This document shows positions 17,901-20,804 of a DNA stretch of 20,804 nt, piece after piece. How positions within the stretch are numbered: position 1 is the first letter of the stretch; the number at the start of each line of letters is the position of its first letter. Under the pieces are notes generated by a model, which saw only the letters and a list, made by a program, of their open reading frames with translations, had not been told where the DNA came from and did not search any database. The position numbers and the translations under genes were made by a program. This DNA is from Chara braunii (taxonomy: Eukaryota; Streptophyta; Charophyceae; Charales; Characeae), in the NCBI GenBank assembly GCA_003427395.1, contig BFEA01000271.1, forward strand, positions 630,606 to 651,409, in the 5' to 3' direction.

Positions 17901-18185
17901 AATTACTCTTACCCGTACCGCATGCTTACCATCTGTGAGGGCGGGGACTGACGAGATGCGTGATGTATCTGCCTACAACGTCGTGAGGATTGGGTCATCC
18001 TCCGCCCAACTTGTTGGAGTTGCGCGCATGTACTGTTGTGTCCCCATGCTGTGGTCCCCGCGTGCTGCACATTGTGACGGATCGTATTGCATTGCGGTTC
18101 CGCCACGGTTAGGTTGTGGGCTACGAAGGTTATCACCCACCATCTCACGAGTTCGCCTGCCTCTGACTCTGTTGACAGGCGACGC
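17901..18185. other. Short unique stretch
   Basis: Unrecognised sequence lies between the ATT tract and the CA-rich satellite. ORFs on both strands overlap, and none has a known domain. Confidence 0.4.
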
Positions 18186-18189
18186 TGGC

Positions 18190-19060
18190 GACATAGAGAG
18201 AGAGAGACAAACAAACAGACAGAGAGACAGACAAACAGATTCAGACACACACAGTGTGAAATACACAGTGAGGCACACAAACACACAGTGACACACACAC
18301 AGTGTGACACGCACGAATGTTATGACATACACACGGATACTGTGACACAGATACACAGACACTGTGACACACGTACACACAGTAAAAACACACTCATACA
18401 GTCACCGTGACACAGGCCTGGTGAAAGGCACAATAGTGCGCAGGGTGACACAAATACACAGTTACACAGACCCAGACACAGTCACACAGACACAGTGAAG
18501 CACATACAATACACAGTCATACGGATATTGTGACACATTGCACTGTCACGGTGACACAGAGACACGGTGCACGGTGACACAGATACGCGGTGCACTGTGA
18601 CAAATACACAGACATAGGGACTGGACAAATACACAGACACCCGTGCATTGAAACCCACGGAAACCCACAGACATACGACATATCGTGACAGAGTCACAGC
18701 GATACACGCACACAGTCACACGGTGACAGTGCACGATGACACAGTGCTCAGTGACAAACACACAATGACACAATGCGCACATGGTCACTGTGACACACAC
18801 ATTGAAACAGACATTGTGAGACACACACAGGCACAATGACACATACATTGTGACATATACAAAGTGACACATACAGACATAGAGACACACACTAAGAAAC
18901 ACACAGTGATACACATAAAGACATACAGAGAGACATGCAACAACATACACAGGAAAGAGAGAGAGAGGGTGAGCTATATGTTAATGGTGATGTGGCACAG
19001 ACAAAGAGAGCGAGAGAGAGAGATAGAAAGAGGTATAGAGAGAAGAAAGGAGAGAGAACG
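18190..19060. repeat. Degenerate CA / GTGACACA satellite
   Basis: For nearly 900 bases the plus strand is dominated by imperfect gtgacacasa, cacacagtgacac and gacacagatacacag words. GA-rich tracts flank it on both sides (18195-18240 and 18955-19050). Short palindromes such as tgtcacggtgaca (about 18545) recur. All long Cys/Val/Ser-rich minus-strand ORFs here are artefacts of this composition. Confidence 0.9.
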
Positions 19061-19483
19061 TACCTGGTGTACACTCACAGTCTGCACTGGTAGTGACGTC
19101 ATGTACATTGGACTTCACAGTCGAAGTGAGCATGTTGCGTGAGTGCGGCTGTAGGAGGATAGGCAAGTAGTGCAGGCTGAGCATGGGGGTGCCAGATAGA
19201 GAGGAGCTACATTGATTAGTTTGTTGGTGCGGCCTGAAGGCGTGAACACTGGCTCGAGAGTTCATTGTATTGCTGTTATTGGACAAAATCTCGGTACATT
19301 TGTGCTCTTTGTCCGTACGTGACTACTTAGACATCTGTGTGATTTCGCAACTTGGCTTTCCGTATACCGTTCCCACTCATATTCCTGGTATATCTGTTCT
19401 CTAGATTTATTTTATTTTATTTTATTTTTTGTTTTCTTTATCACCAATTGTAGCCATGAATTGGCCGAAAACCACCGGGCCGC
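19061..19483. other. Gene-free stretch with TTTTA run
   Basis: No gene is recognised. A (TTTTA)n-like run of about 30 bases lies at 19407-19436. The rest is unrecognised unique sequence. Confidence 0.45.
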
Positions 19484-19880
19484 GGGTGAGCGGGTGTTGT
19501 CCGCAGCCAATCGAGTGAATGGGTATTGTCCGTAGCCAATTGAGTGAGCGGGTGTTGTCCGCAGCCAATCGAGTGAGCGAGTGTTATCCGCATTCAATCG
19601 AGTGAGCGGGTGTTGTCCGCAGCCAATCGAGTGAGCGGGTGTTGTCTGCAGCCAATCGAGTGAGCGGGTGTTGTCCGCAGCCAATCGAGTGAGCGGGTGT
19701 TGTCCGCAGCCAATCGAGTGAGCGGGTGTTGTCCGCAGCCAATCGAGTGAGCGGGTGTTGTCTGCAGCCAATCGAGTGAGCGGGTGTTGTCCGCAGCCAA
19801 TCGAGTGAGCGAGTGTTGTCTGCGGCCGATCGAGAAAAGCGGATGCGGTTTGCCACCGATCGAGTGAGTGGGTGCGATGA
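19484..19880. repeat. 29-bp minisatellite, about 13 copies
   Basis: The unit ccaatcgagtgagcgggtgt plus tgtccgcag repeats with a strict 29-base period, seen as gagtga at 19511, 19540, 19569 and so on to 19801. Edge copies are diverged, and central copies differ mainly by ccgcag against ctgcag. As 29 is not a multiple of three and the unit has no stop on the minus strand, all three minus frames stay open and give a 29-residue repeating ORF; this is not a gene. There are no unique spacers. Confidence 0.95.
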
Positions 19881-20633
19881 ACTATGTTGTATTATGGGGT
19901 GTGCTTATACTTTGGCGATGACCTTGGTCATAGGAGAGGGAAGAAAGTGCGATAAATAAAGTGTCGGTGCGGGAGCTCTGACCAAGTTCCGATCGAGCCG
20001 ACTAGTGTTAGGATGAACGAGGTTGCCCCAACACCTCCTATATGCCCTTGTATCAGGCCGTATATACTATCCCATATTACTATGCATACATTTGTGCCTG
20101 AATATATGAATCTGCGATTGTTTTTCTTCTTGACTACATCTGATCTAGGATAAATACTAGGCATGTATGAATGGTTGTTCGAAATGATTTTGTATTTCTT
20201 ATACTGCAAATGCATGATGGAATGCAGACGCATGGATGCCAATTTCGTTCTCTGATTATTAACATGAATTGGGTATGGCCAACTGTTTCTGAAAACACAT
20301 GGTGAGAACGAGAAGCTCTCGTACGGGCTGTCTCACCGTGTCTGTGTTTATTTTGGATAGATGAGGCAACGGGAATGTGGAGTCCATAAAGTCCTTCCTT
20401 GCTCGATAGGATTCCTAACAATGATAAGGATTGAGATTACGATGATATCAATAAACATTGTGAAGGGTTTCAGATTCTGTAATGCTATGTATGTTTGAAA
20501 TTTTGTTTGGACTAACCCTGAATGTTATGAATATATCATTTCTAGAGCATCTTGACTAACACTCATCTTCCTAAACTGACACGAGTCAAAGGTCAGTCAG
20601 AAGTCTTATGAAAGACACATAGTAAGGAAGGGT
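19881..20633. other. A/T-rich gene-free stretch
   Basis: No gene is supported. Minus-strand ORFs at 19928-20242 and 20134-20421 have no recognisable domain. Short direct similarity to the flanking hairpin repeat (aagtcttatgaaagac near 20600) may be an eroded unit. Confidence 0.4.
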
Positions 20634-20797
20634 GGTGATAAGAGAAGCACGACTTCGAGAAGCCTGCTTTATTACCAACCAGCCTTACTCTGATAAAAAT
20701 GGTAATAAAAGTAGCAAGACTCCGAGAAGTCTGCCTTATCACACTAATAACACGATGTGATAAGAGTAACACGGCTCCGAGAAACCTGCCTTATCGC
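20634..20797. repeat. Array of hairpin-forming units, three copies, reaching the window end
   Basis: Units at 20634-20676, 20701-20743 and 20757-20797 share the plan gtgataagagtagcacgac, tccgagaagtc, tgccttatcac. The outer arms (gtgataag and cttatcac) are inverted repeats in units 1 and 3, partly altered in unit 2. Inside is a second stem around the loop ccgaga or cgag; in unit 2 it is the perfect agact-ccgaga-agtct. Spacing is 67 and about 55 bases. The array probably continues past the window. Confidence 0.7.
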
Positions 20798-20804
20798 AAT
20801 AACG

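Noticed and set aside
17909-18380. Cys/Val-rich minus-strand ORFs as secreted cysteine-rich proteins
   Set aside because: Their composition follows directly from the CA/GTGACA satellite, overlapping frames give similar proteins, and no signal peptide followed by a stable cysteine pattern is seen.
19484-19880. CRISPR-like array of 29-bp repeats
   Set aside because: The repeats are directly contiguous with no unique spacers and no cas genes, and the context is eukaryotic. It is a minisatellite.

Overview
This window looks like repeat-dominated nuclear DNA from a large-genome eukaryote, most likely of the green plant (streptophyte) lineage. The evidence is spliced GT-AG gene structure, a decayed plant-type non-LTR (LINE) retrotransposon, a ubiquitin-like exon pair closest in my memory to plant BAG6/At5g42220-type proteins, dense microsatellites and minisatellites, and isolated N positions typical of a draft assembly. 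A charophyte such as Chara is possible, but I cannot establish the species. There are no bacterial operons, and most ORFs over 60 codons are shadows of simple repeats.

Layout. 1-2870: tRNA-like sequence (degenerate tRNA gene at 470-540, minus; T-arm/B-box-like motifs at 36-167 and in an array at 1935-2870), a 12-bp minisatellite, an 82-bp tandem duplication and fold-back elements. 2870-6400: mostly gene-free, with a 44-bp triplet repeat, a paired fold-back repeat, a 70-bp exact duplication across an N (probable assembly artefact), a G-run tract and a duplicated block carrying CT/GT microsatellites. 6441-8300: a dispersed repeat family whose core carries the palindrome CCACGTGG in four places. 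8300-10150: little recognisable.

10190-11590 (minus) is the one convincing cellular gene. Two exons separated by a 1109-bp GT-AG intron rebuild a ubiquitin-like domain. Its 5' end and probable promoter are in the window; the 3' part was not found and probably lies beyond position 1 or in exons I could not recognise. The intron holds a polypurine tract of more than 400 bp.

12704-16760 (minus) is a 5'-truncated LINE copy retaining reverse transcriptase and a C-terminal zinc-binding region, broken by seven stops and three frameshifts. It lies upstream of the ubiquitin-like gene in the same orientation. Beyond it are a 486-bp tandem duplication with ATT microsatellites, a degenerate CA/GTGACA satellite, a 29-bp minisatellite of about 13 copies and, at the right edge, an array of hairpin-forming units that runs to the end of the window. 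I found no coherent new multi-gene system. The most notable items are the spliced gene, the modular tRNA-like array, the G-box-bearing repeat family and the hairpin array.
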